Source of the DNA: Tanypteryx hageni
Lineage: Eukaryota; Arthropoda; Insecta; Odonata; Petaluridae
Direction: 5' to 3'
Length of the DNA stretch: 64,000 nt
Assembly: GCA_028673005.1 (NCBI GenBank)
Contig: CM054114.1
Coordinates: 24,705,369 to 24,769,368, forward strand
Positions 33,708-45,823 of the stretch are shown here, one piece after another; positions within the stretch are counted from its first letter, which is position 1; the number at the start of each line of letters is the position of its first letter. The position numbers were made by a program, and so were the translations under genes. The notes beneath the pieces were generated by a model. That model worked only from the letters and a program-made list of their open reading frames with translations, did not search any database and was not told the DNA's origin.

Positions 33708-35221
33708 CCTAGGTACTGCCGACCCTCAAGAGAATCATATTTACTGCCGCCCCTTAAGAGAATCCTAGGTACTGCCGCGTTTTTAAGAGAATACTATGTA
33801 CTACCGCCCCTTAAGAGAATCCTAGGTACTGCCGCCCCTAAAGAGAATCCTAGGTACCGCCGCCCCTTAAGAGAATCCTAGGTACTGCCGACCCTTAAGA
33901 GAATCCCAGGTACTGTCGCCCCTTAAGAGAATCCTAGTTACTGCCGCCCCTTAAGAGAATCCTAGGTACTGCAGCCCCTTAAGAGAATCCTAGGTACTGC
34001 CGCCCCTTAAGAGAATCCTAGTTACTGACGCCCCTTAAGAGAATCCTAGGTACTGCCGCCCCTTAAGAGAATCCTTGGTACTGCCGCCCCTTAAGAGAAT
34101 CCCAGGTACTGTCGCCCCTTAAGAGAATCCTAGTTACTGCAGCCCCTTAAGAGAATCCTAGGTACTGTCGCCCCTTAAGAGAATCCAAGGTACCGCCGCC
34201 CCTTAAGAGAATCCTAGGTACTGCCGACCCTTAAGAGAATCCCAGGTACTGTCGCCCCTTAAGAGAATCCTAGTTACTGCCGCCCCTTAAGAGAATCCTA
34301 GGTACTGCAGCCCCTTAAGAGAATCCTAGGTACTGCCGCCCCTTAAGAGAATCCTAGTTACTGACGCCCCTTAAGAGAATCCTAGGTACTGCCGCCCCTT
34401 AAGAGAATCCTTGGTACTGCCGCCCCTTAAGAGAATCCCAGGTACTGTCGCCCCTTAAGAGAATCCTAGTTACTGCAGCCCCTTAAGAGAATCCTAGGTA
34501 CTGCCGCCCCTTAAGAGAATCCTAGTTACTGACGCCCCTTAAGAGAATCCTAGGTACTGCCGCCCCTTAAGAGAATCCTTGGTACTGCCGCCCCTTAAGA
34601 GATTCCTTGGTACTGCCGCCCCTTAAGAGAATCCCAGGTACTGTCGCCCCTTAAGAGAATCCTAGTTACTGCCGCCCCTTAAGAGAATCCTAGGTACTGC
34701 CGCCCCTTAAGAGAATCCCAGTTACTGCCGCCCCTTAAGAGAATCCCAGTTACTGCCGCCCCTTAAGAGAATCCTAGTGACTGCCGCCCCTTATGAGAAT
34801 CCTAGGTACTGCAGCCCCTTAAGAGAATCCTAGGTACTGCCGCCCCTTAAGAGAATCCTAGGTACTGCCGCCCCTTAAGAGAATCCTAGGTACTGCAGCC
34901 CCTTAAGAGAATCCCATTTACTGCCGCCCCTTAAGAGAATCCTAGGTACTGCCGCCCCTTAAGAGAATCCTAGTTACTGCCGCCCCTTAAGAGAATTCTA
35001 GGTACAGCCGCCCCTTAAGAGAATCCTAGGTACTGCCGCCCCTTAAGAGAATCCTAGGTACTGCCGCCCCTTAAGAGAATCCTAGGTACTGCCGCCCCTT
35101 AAGAGAATCCTAGGTACTGCCGCCTTTTTAAGAGAATACTATGTACTACCTCCCCTTAAGAGAATCCTAGGTACTGCCGCCCCTAAAGAGAATCCTAGGT
35201 ACCGCCGCCCCTTAAGAGAAT
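33708..35221. repeat. 28-bp minisatellite array 9, short (1,514 bp)
   Basis: About 335 bp (12 repeats) shorter than arrays 3-8. Around 34580-34610 two ttgg repeats are adjacent, which places the deletion there. The distal end changes to the other subfamily (cctagttactg before attctaggtacag, last repeat taccgcc). Confidence 0.95.
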
Positions 35222-35957
35222 TAAATATAATACCTACATAATATAAAAAACTAAAAATACGCAATAATCCATATCCACCTAATTTTAATAAAACCCCTGC
35301 TAAAATTATAGAACCAGATACAGGGGCTTCAACATGAGACTTAGGTAATCATAAATGAAAAATGAACATAGGTATTTTTACTAAAAAAGCAAAAATTAAA
35401 GAAATATATAAATAAAAACTAAAATTATATTGTTGAATAGAAAAAAACAAAAATATTTCATGTATCAAAAGAATAATAAATATTAAAGATAGAAATTAAT
35501 AAGGGTAATGAAGCAAATAAAGTATAAAACAACAAATAAATTCCTGCTTGTATACGTTCAGGTTGATAACCTCAACCTAAAATCAAAAAGAATGTGGGAA
35601 TTAATGATCTTTAAAAAAAGAAATAAAATATAAAAAGTCTATTTCTTATAAAAGTTAATATTAAAAATATCAACAAAAAAATATTTGTTAATATAAATAA
35701 AATAATAAAATTTTTATTTATATAATAGATATTATAGCCAATAACATTAAACAACAAATCCAAAATCTAAGTAAAATTAATCCATATCTTAAAACATCCT
35801 CACCCAAATAATAACCCATATTACAAAAATAAGAAGTTATATATCCTTCAACCAAAAAAAGGAAAGAACCTAAAAACAATAAACAAACTATATTTCAATA
35901 ACTAGCTAAAAAGGACAAGGGGATCAAAAAGTTTACAAACAAAATAAATTTTAACAT
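35222..35957 (-). pseudogene. nad4: nad4 N-terminal half, extra stop (copy 10)
   Basis: Back to the Tyr subfamily. Glu of FFFESSLIP is TAA. The N-terminal segment has Asn for Ile (agtttac for agattac near 35932), shared only with copy 11. Confidence 0.9.
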
Positions 35958-36245
35958 TGAAGTATATTAAAAGCACTAAAAAAATCATTACCATAAGTAC
36001 CAATTATTGAAACCAAAATAGAAAGACCTAAAGCACCCTCACAAACACCAAAATTCAAAAAATATATTAAAAAATATAAATCATAAAATTCCCATAAAAG
36101 AATAAAAAACAAGAAATAAAATAAACTAAGAACAATAAATTCCAATCTTAATAAAGTTGAAAGTAAGTGTTTACGCTTAGAAATGAAAGCCCAAACTCCC
36201 CCTCCAGCAAGCACAAAAAAAAACAAAATAATAAAAGGTTAACAT
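35951..36245 (-). pseudogene. nad4L: nad4L, 9-A (copy 10)
   Basis: SKRKH and NDFF form, frameshifted start. Confidence 0.9.
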
Positions 36246-36247
36246 TA

Positions 36248-36313
36248 GTTTCAGTAGTTTATAAAAACATTGGTCTTGTAAACCAAAATAGGGATATTAA
36301 ATCCCCTAAAACT
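36248..36313 (+). tRNA. trnT: tRNA-Thr (TGT), copy 10
   Basis: As copy 1. Confidence 0.87.
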
Positions 36314-36349
36314 CTTAATATTTAATACCCCCCCCCATTAATTATTAAT

Positions 36350-36415
36350 CAGAGAAGAACTCCATACAATCATCATTAATCTCCAAAATTAATATCTTAA
36401 TTAAACTATTCTCTG
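36350..36415 (-). tRNA. trnP: tRNA-Pro (TGG), copy 10
   Basis: As copy 1. Confidence 0.85.
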
Positions 36416-36416
36416 T

Positions 36417-37087
36417 ATCAGACAAATTCTTTATATATTTCTAGCAGCATTAAATAATTTTCTATTTACTAAAATAAATCACCCTATAAATATAGGTATT
36501 ATTTTACTATTACAAACATTATTAATATGTTTAGTAACAGGTTGTATATCCCAAACAGCCTGATTTTCATATATTTTATTTCTTGTTTTTTTGGGTGGCA
36601 TACTAGTTCTTTTTATTTATATAACAAGAATTGCTTCAAATGAAATTTTTCAAAAAAGAAATTATTTATTATTATATATATTATTTTCAACAATTTCTTT
36701 TATTATTTTATTATTTATTTTATTTATAGATCCTGTAATAACATCTTTTAATAGAACTGGTGAAACTTTATCATTTATAAGAATTATTTTAATTGTTATC
36801 ACCACTGTAATTATATCAATTTCATCTTTTATTTCCAAAAAATCCGTAATTGACCGAGAAAAAATATCTCCATTTGAATGCGGATTTGATCCATTTACAA
36901 CTGCAGGAATTCCCTTCTCTTTACGATTCTTCTTAATTGCAGTAATCTTCTTAATTTTTAATGTAGAAATTGCCTTATTATTACCAATAATAATAGTAAT
37001 ATAAGAATATCAAATATCAAAACTTGAATATGAATTTCAAGAATCTTTTTTATTATTTTATTACTGGGATTATATCATGAATGAAAT
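36417..37087 (+). pseudogene. nad6-nad3 chimera (copy 10)
   Basis: Gly in TTAGIP, no TGA in nad3. Confidence 0.9.
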
Positions 37088-37222
37088 TGTACAATTGTAT
37101 CCTGTGGCGTCTGTGTTGCAGTATCACTTCCAAACTCACTATAATCTACTGATAACGGCGAAAAGTTATAAACAGAAATTTCAGTTACTCAATCTAAAAT
37201 TACAGCTTATTTTGTGAACTGA
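37088..37222. other. 135-bp spacer, copy 10
   Basis: Same as 1313-1447. Confidence 0.75.
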
Positions 37223-38736
37223 CCTAGGTACTGCCGACCCTCAAGAGAATCATATTTACTGCCGCCCCTTAAGAGAATCCTAGGTACTGCCGCGTTTTTA
37301 AGAGAATACTATGTACTACCGCCCCTTAAGAGAATCCTAGGTACTGCCGCCCCTAAAGAGAATCCTAGGTACCGCCGCCCCTTAAGAGAATCCTAGGTAC
37401 TGCCGACCCTTAAGAGAATCCCAGGTACTGTCGCCCCTTAAGAGAATCCTAGTTACTGCCGCCCCTTAAGAGAATCCTAGGTACTGCAGCCCCTTAAGAG
37501 AATCCTAGGTACTGCCGCCCCTTAAGAGAATCCTAGTTACTGACGCCCCTTAAGAGAATCCTAGGTACTGCCGCCCCTTAAGAGAATCCTTGGTACTGCC
37601 GCCCCTTAAGAGAATCCCAGGTACTTTCGCCCCTTAAGAGAATCCTAGTTACTGCAGCCCCTTAAGAGAATCCTAGGTACTGTCGCCCCTTAAGAGAATC
37701 CTAGGTACCGCCGACCCTTAAGAGAATCCTAGGTACTGCCGACCCTTAAGAGAATCCCAGGTACTGTCGCCCCTTAAGAGAATCCTAGTTACTGCCGCCC
37801 CTTAAGAGAATCCTAGGTACTGCAGCCCCTTAAGAGAATCCTAGGTACTGCCGCCCCTTAAGAGAATCCTAGTTACTGACGCCCCTTAAGAGAATCCTAG
37901 GTACTGCCGCCCCTTAAGAGAATCCTTGGTACTGCCGCCCCTTAAGAGAATCCCAGGTACTGTCGCCCCTTAAGAGAATCCTAGTTACTGCAGCCCCTTA
38001 AGAGAATCCTAGGTACTGCCGCCCCTTAAGAGAATCCTAGTTACTGACGCCCCTTAAGAGAATCCAAGGTACTGCCGCCCCTTAAGAGAATCCTTGGTAC
38101 TGCCGCCCCTTAAGAGAATCCCAGGTACTGTCGCCCCTTAAGAGAATCCTAGTTACTGCCGCCCCTTAAGAGAATCCTAGGTACTGCCGCCCCTTAAGAG
38201 AATCCCAGTTACTGCCGCCCCTTAAGAGAATCCTAGGTACTGCCGCCCCTTAAGAGAATCCTAGGTACCGCCGCCCCTTAAGAGAATCCTAGGTACTGCC
38301 GCCCCTTAAGAGAATCCCAGGTACTGTCGCCCCTTAAGAGAATCCTAGTTACTGCCGCCCCTTAAGAGAATCCTAGGTACTGCAGCCCCTTAAGAGAATC
38401 CTAGGTACTGTCGCCCCTTAAGAGAATCCTAGTTACTGCCGCCCCTTAAGAGAATCCTAGGTACTGCCGCCCCTTAAGAGATTCCTTGGTACTGCCGCCC
38501 CTTAAGAGAATCCCAGGTACTGTCGCCCCTTAAGAGAATCCTAGTTACTGCCGCCCCTTAAGAGAATCCTAGGTACTGCCGCCCCTTAAGAGAATCCTAG
38601 GTACTGCCGCCCCTTAAGAGAATCCTAGGTACTGCCGCCTTTTTAAGAGAATACTATGTACTACCGCCCCTTAAGAGAATCCTAGGTACTGCCGCCCCTA
38701 AAGAGAATCCTAGGTACCGCCGCCCCTTAAGAGAAT
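37223..38736. repeat. 28-bp minisatellite array 10, short (1,514 bp)
   Basis: Same length as array 9, but the missing repeats lie elsewhere: the distal block with agtgac, ttatgag and ccattt variants is absent after about 38580. The two shortenings are therefore independent. A private ccaagg occurs near 38065. Confidence 0.94.
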
Positions 38737-39472
38737 TAAATATAATACCTACATAATATAAAAAACTAAAAATACGCAATAATCCATATCCACCTAATTT
38801 TAATAAAACCCCTGCTAAAATTATAGAACCAGATACAGGGGCTTCAACATGAGACTTAGGTAATCATAAATGAAAAATGAACATAGGTATTTTTACTAAA
38901 AAAGCAAAAATTAAAGAAATATATAAATAAAAACTAAAATTATATTGTTGAATAGAAAAAAACAAAAATATTTCATGTATCAAAAGAATAATAAATATTA
39001 AAGATAGAAATTAATAAGGGTAATGAAGCAAATAAAGTATAAAACAACAAATAAATTCCTGCTTGTATACGTTCAGGTTGATAACCTCAACCTAAAATCA
39101 AAAAGAATGTGGGAATTAATGATATTTAAAAAAAGAAATAAAATATAAAAAGTCTATTTCTTATAAAAGTTAATATTAAAAATATCAACAAAAAAATATT
39201 TGTTAATATAAATAAAATAATAAAATTTTTATTTATATAATAGATATTATAGCCAATAACATTAAACAACAAATCCAAAATCTAAGTAAAATTAATCCAT
39301 ATCTTAAAACATCCTCACCCAAATAATAACCCATATTACAAAAATAAGAAGTTATATATCCTTCAACCAAAAAAAGGAAAGAACCTAAAAACAATAAACA
39401 AACTATATTTCAATAACTAGCTAAAAAGGACAAGGGGATCAAAAAGTTTACAAACAAAATAAATTTTAACAT
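38737..39472 (-). pseudogene. nad4: nad4 N-terminal half, extra stop (copy 11)
   Basis: Shares the Ile to Asn change with copy 10; Glu to TAA; Tyr subfamily. Confidence 0.9.
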
Positions 39473-39761
39473 TGAAGTATATTAAAAGCACTAAAAAAAT
39501 CATTACCATAAGTACCAATTATTGAAACCAAAATAGAAAGACCTAAAGCACCCTCACAAACACCAAAATTCAAAAAATATATTAAAAAATATAAATCATA
39601 AAATTCCCATAAAAGAATAAAAAACAAGAAATAAAATAAACTAAGAACAATAAATTCCAATCTTAATAAAGTTGAAAGTAAGTGTTTACGCTTAGAAATG
39701 AAAGCCCAAACTCCCCCTCCAGCAAGCACAAAAAAAAAACAAAATAATAAAAGGTTAACAT
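39466..39761 (-). pseudogene. nad4L: nad4L, 10-A (copy 11)
   Basis: SKRKH and NDFF form. Confidence 0.9.
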
Positions 39762-39763
39762 TA

Positions 39764-39829
39764 GTTTCAGTAGTTTATAAAAACATTGGTCTTGTAAACC
39801 AAAATAGGGATATTAAATCCCCTAAAACT
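39764..39829 (+). tRNA. trnT: tRNA-Thr (TGT), copy 11
   Basis: As copy 1. Confidence 0.87.
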
Positions 39830-39865
39830 CTTAATATTTAATACCCCCCCCCATTAATTATTAAT

Positions 39866-39931
39866 CAGAGAAGAACTCCATACAATCATCATTAATCTCC
39901 AAAATTAATATCTTAATTAAACTATTCTCTG
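39866..39931 (-). tRNA. trnP: tRNA-Pro (TGG), copy 11
   Basis: As copy 1. Confidence 0.85.
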
Positions 39932-39932
39932 T

Positions 39933-40603
39933 ATCAGACAAATTCTTTATATATTTCTAGCAGCATTAAATAATTTTCTATTTACTAAAATAAATCACCC
40001 TATAAATATAGGTATTATTTTACTATTACAAACATTATTAATATGTTTAGTAACAGGTTGTATATCCCAAACAGCCTGATTTTCATATATTTTATTTCTT
40101 GTTTTTTTGGGTGGCATACTAGTTCTTTTTATTTATATAACAAGAATTGCTTCAAATGAAATTTTTCAAAAAAGAAATTATTTATTATTATATATATTAT
40201 TTTCAACAATTTCTTTTATTATTTTATTATTTATTTTATTTATAGATCCTGTAATAACATCTTTTAATAGAACTGGTGAAACTTTATCATTTATAAGAAT
40301 TATTTTAATTGTTATCACCACTGTAATTATATCAATTTCATCTTTTATTTCCAAAAAATCCGTAATTGACCGAGAAAAAATATCTCCATTTGAATGCGGA
40401 TTTGATCCATTTACAACTGCACGAATTCCCTTCTCTTTACGATTCTTCTTAATTGCAGTAATCTTCTTAATTTTTAATGTAGAAATTGCCTTATTATTAC
40501 CAATAATAATAGTAATATAAGAATATCAAATATCAAAACTTGAATATGAATTTCAAGAATCTTTTTTATTATTTTATTACTGGGATTATATCATGAATGA
40601 AAT
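39933..40603 (+). pseudogene. nad6-nad3 chimera (copy 11)
   Basis: Arg in TTARIP, as copies 3 and 13. Confidence 0.9.
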
Positions 40604-40738
40604 TGTACAATTGTATCCTGTGGCGTCTGTGTTGCAGTATCACTTCCAAACTCACTATAATCTACTGATAACGGCGAAAAGTTATAAACAGAAATTTCAG
40701 TTACTCAATCTAAAATTACAGCTTATTTTGTGAACTGA
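40604..40738. other. 135-bp spacer, copy 11
   Basis: Same as 1313-1447. Confidence 0.75.
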
Positions 40739-43700
40739 CCTAGGTACTGCCGACCCTCAAGAGAATCATATTTACTGCCGCCCCTTAAGAGAATCCTAGG
40801 TACTGCCGCGTTTTTAAGAGAATACTATGTACTACCGCCCCTTAAGAGAATCCTAGGTACTGCCGCCCCTAAAGAGAATCCTAGGTACCGCCGCCCCTTA
40901 AGAGAATCCTAGGTACTGCCGACCCTTAAGAGAATCCCAGGTACTGTCGCCCCTTAAGAGAATCCTAGTTACTGCCGCCCCTTAAGAGAATCCTAGGTAC
41001 TGCAGCCCCTTAAGAGAATCCTAGGTACTGCCGCCCCTTAAGAGAATCCTAGTTACTGACGCCCCTTAAGAGAATCCTTGGTACTGCCGCCCCTTAAGAG
41101 AATCCTTGGTACTGCCGCCCCTTAAGAGAATCCCAGGTACTGTCGCCCCTTAAGAGAATCCTAGTTACTGCAGCCCCTTAAGAGAATCCTAGGTACTGTC
41201 GCCCCTTAAGAGAATCCTAGGTACCGCCGCCCCTTAAGAGAATCCTAGGTACTGCCGACCCTTAAGAGAATCCCAGGTACTGTCGCCCCTTAAGAGAATC
41301 TTAGTTACTGCCGCCCCTTAAGAGAATCCTAGGTACTGCAGCCCCTTAAGAGAATCCTAGGTACTGCCGCCCCTTAAGAGAATCCTAGTTACTGACGCCC
41401 CTTAAGAGAATCCTAGGTACTGCCGCCCCTTAAGAGAATCCTTGGTACTGCCGCCCCTTAAGAGAATCAAAGGTACTGTCGCCCCTTAAGAGAATCCTAG
41501 TTACTGCAGCCCCTTAAGAGAATCCTAGGTACTGCCGCCCCTTAAGAGAATCCTAGTTACTGACGCCCCTTAAGAGAATCCTAGGTACTGCCGCCCCTTA
41601 AGAGAATCCTTGGTACTGCCGCCCCTTAAGAGAATCCCAGGTACTGTCGCCCCTTAAGAGAATCCTAGTTACTGCCGCCCCTTAAGAGAATCCTAGGTAC
41701 TGCCGCCCCTTAAGAGAATCCCAGTTACTGCCGCCCCTTAAGAGAATCCTAGGTACTGCCGCCCCTTAAGAGAATCCTAGGTACCGCTGCCCCTTAAGAG
41801 AATCCTAGGTACTGCCGCCCCTTAAGAGAATCCCAGGTACTGTCGCCCCTTAAGAGAATCCTAGTTACTGCCGCCCCTTAAGAGAATCCTAGGTACTGCC
41901 GCCCCTTAAGAGAATCCTAGGTACTGCCGCCCCTTAAGAGAATCCTAGGTACTGCCGCCCCTTAAGAGAATCTTAGGTACTGCCGCCCCTTAAGAGAATC
42001 CTAGGTACTGCCGCCCCTTAAGAGAATCCTAGGTACTGCCGCCCCTTAAGAGAATCCTAGGTACTGCCGCCCCTTGAGAGAATCCTATGTACTGCCGCCC
42101 CTTAAGAGAATCCTATGTACTGCCGCCCCTTAAGAGAATCCTAGGTACTGCAGCCCCTTAAGAGAATCCCAGTTACTGCCGCCCCTTAAGAGAATCCAAG
42201 TTACTGCCGCCCCTTAAGAGAATCCTAGGTACTGCCGCCACTTAAGAGAATCCTGGGTACTGCCGCCCCTTAAGAGAATCATAGGTACTGCCGCCCCTTA
42301 AGAGAATCCTAGGTACTGCCGCCACTTAAGAGAATCCTAGGTACTGCCGCCCCTTAAGAGAATCCTAGGTACTGCCGCCCCTTAAGAGAATCCCAGTTAC
42401 TGCCGCCCCTTAATAGAATCCTAGGTACTGCAGCCCCTTAAGAGAATCCCAGTTACTTCCGCCCCTTAAGAGAATCCCAGGTACTGCCGCCCCTTAAGAG
42501 AATCCTAGGTACTGCCGCCCCTTAAGAGAATCCCCGTTACTGCCGCCCCTTAATAGAATCCTGGGTACTGCCGCCCCTTAAGAGAATCCTAGGTACAGCC
42601 GCCCCTTAATAGAATCCTAGGTACTGCCGCCCCTTAAGAGAATCCCAGTTACTGCCGCCCCTTAAGAGAAACCTGGTTACTGCCGCCCCTTAAGAGAATC
42701 CCAGGTACTGCAGCCCCTTAAGAGAATCCTAGGTACTGCCGCCCCTTAAGAGAATCCTAGGTACTGCCGCCCCTTAAGAGAATCCTAGGTACTGCCGCCC
42801 CTTAAGAGAATCCTAGTTACTGCCGCCCCTTAAGAGAATCTTAGGTACTGCCGCCCCTTAAGAGAATCCTAGGTACTGCCGCCCCTTAAGAGAATCCTTG
42901 GTACTGCCGCCCCTTAAGAGAATTCCAGGTACTGTCGCCCCTTAAGAGAATCCTAGTTACTGCCGCCCCTTAAGAGAATCCTAGGTACTGCCGCCCCTTA
43001 AGAGAATCCCAGTTACTGCCGCCCCTTAAGAGAATCCCAGTTACTGCCGCCCCTTAAGAGAATCCTAGTGACTGCCGCCCCTTATGAGAATCCTAGGTAC
43101 TGCAGCCCCTTAAGAGAATCCTAGGTACTGCCGCCCCTTAAGAGAATCCTAGGTACTGCCGCCCCTTAAGAGAATCCTAGGTACTGCCGCCCCTTAAGAG
43201 AATCTTAGGTACTGCCGCCCCTTAAGAGAATCCTAGGTACTGCCGCCCCTTAAGAGAATCCTAGGTACTGCCGCCCCTTAAGAGAATCCTAGGTACTGCC
43301 GCCCCATAAGAGAATCCTAGGTACTCCAGCCCCTTAAGAGAATCCCATTTACTGCCGCCCCTTAAGAGAATCCTAGGCACTGCCGCCCCTTAAGAGAATC
43401 CTAGGTACTGCAGCCCCTTAAGAGAATCCCATTTACTGCCGCCCCTTAAGAGAATCCTAGGTACTGCCGCCCCTTAAGAGAATCCTAGGTACTGCCGCCC
43501 CTTAAGAGAATCCTAGGTACTGCAGCCCCTTAAGAGAATCCCATTTACTGCCGCCCCTTAAGAGAATCCTAGGTACTGCCGCCCCTTAAGAGAATCCTAG
43601 GTACTGCCGCCCCTTAAGAGAATTCTAGGTACAGCCGCCCCTTAAGAGAATCCTAGGTACTGCCGCCCCTTAAGAGAATCCTAGGTACTGCTGCCCCTTA

Positions 43701-43820
43701 AGAGAATCCTAGGTACTGCCGCCTTTTTAAGAGAATACTATGTACTACCGCCCCTTAAGAGAATCCTAGGTACTGCCGCCCCTAAAGAGAATCCTAGGTA
43801 CCGCCGCCCCTTAAGAGAAT
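40739..43820. repeat. 28-bp minisatellite array 11, long (3,082 bp)
   Basis: About 110 repeats, 43 more than array 2. The extra length is not a copy of the usual cassettes: 41880-42860 has many private variants. After about 42870 the usual distal block returns, with the ccattt repeat present three times (near 43347, 43430 and 43540). Confidence 0.95.
41880..42860. repeat. Divergent minisatellite segment inside array 11
   Basis: Repeats here carry cttgagag, cctatg, ccacttaag, cttaatag, cctgggtac, catagg, ccccgtt and acctggtt, rarely or never seen in the other fifteen arrays. No 336-bp cassette is visible in it. It could be an older, unhomogenised stretch or an import from another array. Confidence 0.8.
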
Positions 43821-44558
43821 TAAATATAATACCTACATAATATAAAAAACTAAAAATACGCAATAATCCATATCCACCTAATTTTAATAAAACCCCTGCT
43901 AAAATTATAGAACCAGATACAGGGGCTTCAACATGAGACTTAGGTAATCATAAATGAAAAATGAACATAGGTATTTTTACTAAAAAAGCAAAAATTAAAG
44001 AAATATATAAATAAAAACTAAAATTAAATTGTTGAATAGAAAAAAACATAAAAATATTTCATGTATCAAAAGAATAATAAATATTAAAGATAGAAATTAA
44101 TAGGGGAAATGAAGCAAATAAAGTATAAAACAACAAATAAATTCCTGCTTGTATACGTTCAGGTTGATAACCTCAACCTAAAATCAAAAAGAATGTGGGA
44201 ATTAATGATCTTTCAAAAAAGAAATAAAATATAAAAAGTCTATTTCTTATAAAAGTTAATATTAAAAATATCAACAAAAAAATATTTGTTAATATAAATA
44301 AAATAATAAAATTTTTATTTATATAATAGATATTATAGCCAATAACATTAAACAACAAATCCAAAATCTAAGTAAAATTAATCCATATCTTAAAACATCC
44401 TCACCCAAATAATAACCCATATTACAAAAATAAGAAGTTATATATCCTTCAACCAAAAAAAGGAAAGAACCTAAAAACAATAAACAAACTATATTTCAAT
44501 AACTAGCTAAAAAGGACAAGGGGATCAAAAAGATTACAAACAAAATAAATTTTAACAT
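43821..44558 (-). pseudogene. nad4: nad4 N-terminal half, 2-bp insertion (copy 12)
   Basis: Phe subfamily, Glu kept. A private 2-base insertion (acataaaaat for acaaaaat near 44048) adds a frameshift. The taggggaaatg variant near 44102 is shared with copy 14. Confidence 0.9.
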
Positions 44559-44846
44559 TGAAGTATATTAAAAGCACTAAAATAATCATTACCATAAGTA
44601 CCAATTATTGAAACCAAAATAGAAAGACCTAAAGCACCCTCACAAACACCAAAATTCAAAAAATATATTAAAAAATATAAATCATAAAATTCCCATAAAA
44701 GAATAAAAAACAAGAAATAAAATAAACTAAGAACAATAAATTCCAATCTTAATAAAGTTGAAAGTAAGTGTTTACGCTTAGAAATGAAAGCCCAAACTCC
44801 CCCTCCAGCAAGCACAAAAAAAAACAAAATAATAAAAGGTTAACAT
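44552..44846 (-). pseudogene. nad4L: nad4L, 9-A (copy 12)
   Basis: SKRKH with NDYF: a combination seen in copies 12, 14 and 16. Confidence 0.9.
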
Positions 44847-44848
44847 TA

Positions 44849-44914
44849 GTTTCAGTAGTTTATAAAAACATTGGTCTTGTAAACCAAAATAGGGATATTA
44901 AATCCCCTAAAACT
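44849..44914 (+). tRNA. trnT: tRNA-Thr (TGT), copy 12
   Basis: As copy 1. Confidence 0.87.
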
Positions 44915-44950
44915 CTTAATATTTAATACCCCCCCCCATTAATTATTAAT

Positions 44951-45016
44951 CAGAGAAGAACTCCATACAATCATCATTAATCTCCAAAATTAATATCTTA
45001 ATTAAACTATTCTCTG
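44951..45016 (-). tRNA. trnP: tRNA-Pro (TGG), copy 12
   Basis: As copy 1. Confidence 0.85.
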
Positions 45017-45017
45017 T

Positions 45018-45688
45018 ATCAGACAAATTCTTTATATATTTCTAGCAGCATTAAATAATTTTCTATTTACTAAAATAAATCACCCTATAAATATAGGTAT
45101 TATTTTACTATTACAAACATTATTAATATGTTTAGTAACAGGTTGTATATCCCAAACAGCCTGATTTTCATATATTTTATTTCTTGTTTTTTTGGGTGGC
45201 ATACTAGTTCTTTTTATTTATATAACAAGAATTGCTTCAAATGAAATTTTTCAAAAAAGAAATTATTTATTATTATATATATTATTTTCAACAATTTCTT
45301 TTATTATTTTATTATTTATTTTATTTATAGATCCTGTAATAACATCTTTTAATAGAACTGGTGAAACTTTATCATTTATAAGAATTATTTTAATTGTTAT
45401 CACCACTGTAATTATATCAATTTCATCTTTTATTTCCAAAAAATCCGTAATTGACCGAGAAAAAATATCTCCATTTGAATGCGGATTTGATCCATTTACA
45501 ACTGCAGGAATTCCCTTCTCTTTACGATTCTTCTTAATTGCAGTAATCTTCTTAATTTTTAATGTAGAAATTGCCTTATTATTACCAATAATAATAGTAA
45601 TATAAGAATATCAAATATCAAAACTTGAATATGAATTTCAAGAATCTTTTTTATTATTTTATTACTGGGATTATATCATGAATGAAAT
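45018..45688 (+). pseudogene. nad6-nad3 chimera (copy 12)
   Basis: Gly in TTAGIP, no TGA in nad3. Confidence 0.9.
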
Positions 45689-45823
45689 TGTACAATTGTA
45701 TCCTGTGGCGTCTGTGTTGCAGTATCACTTCCAAACTCACTATAATCTACTGATAACGGCGAAAAGTTATAAACAGAAATTTCAGTTACTCAATCTAAAA
45801 TTACAGCTTATTTTGTGAACTGA
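45689..45823. other. 135-bp spacer, copy 12
   Basis: Same as 1313-1447. Confidence 0.75.
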
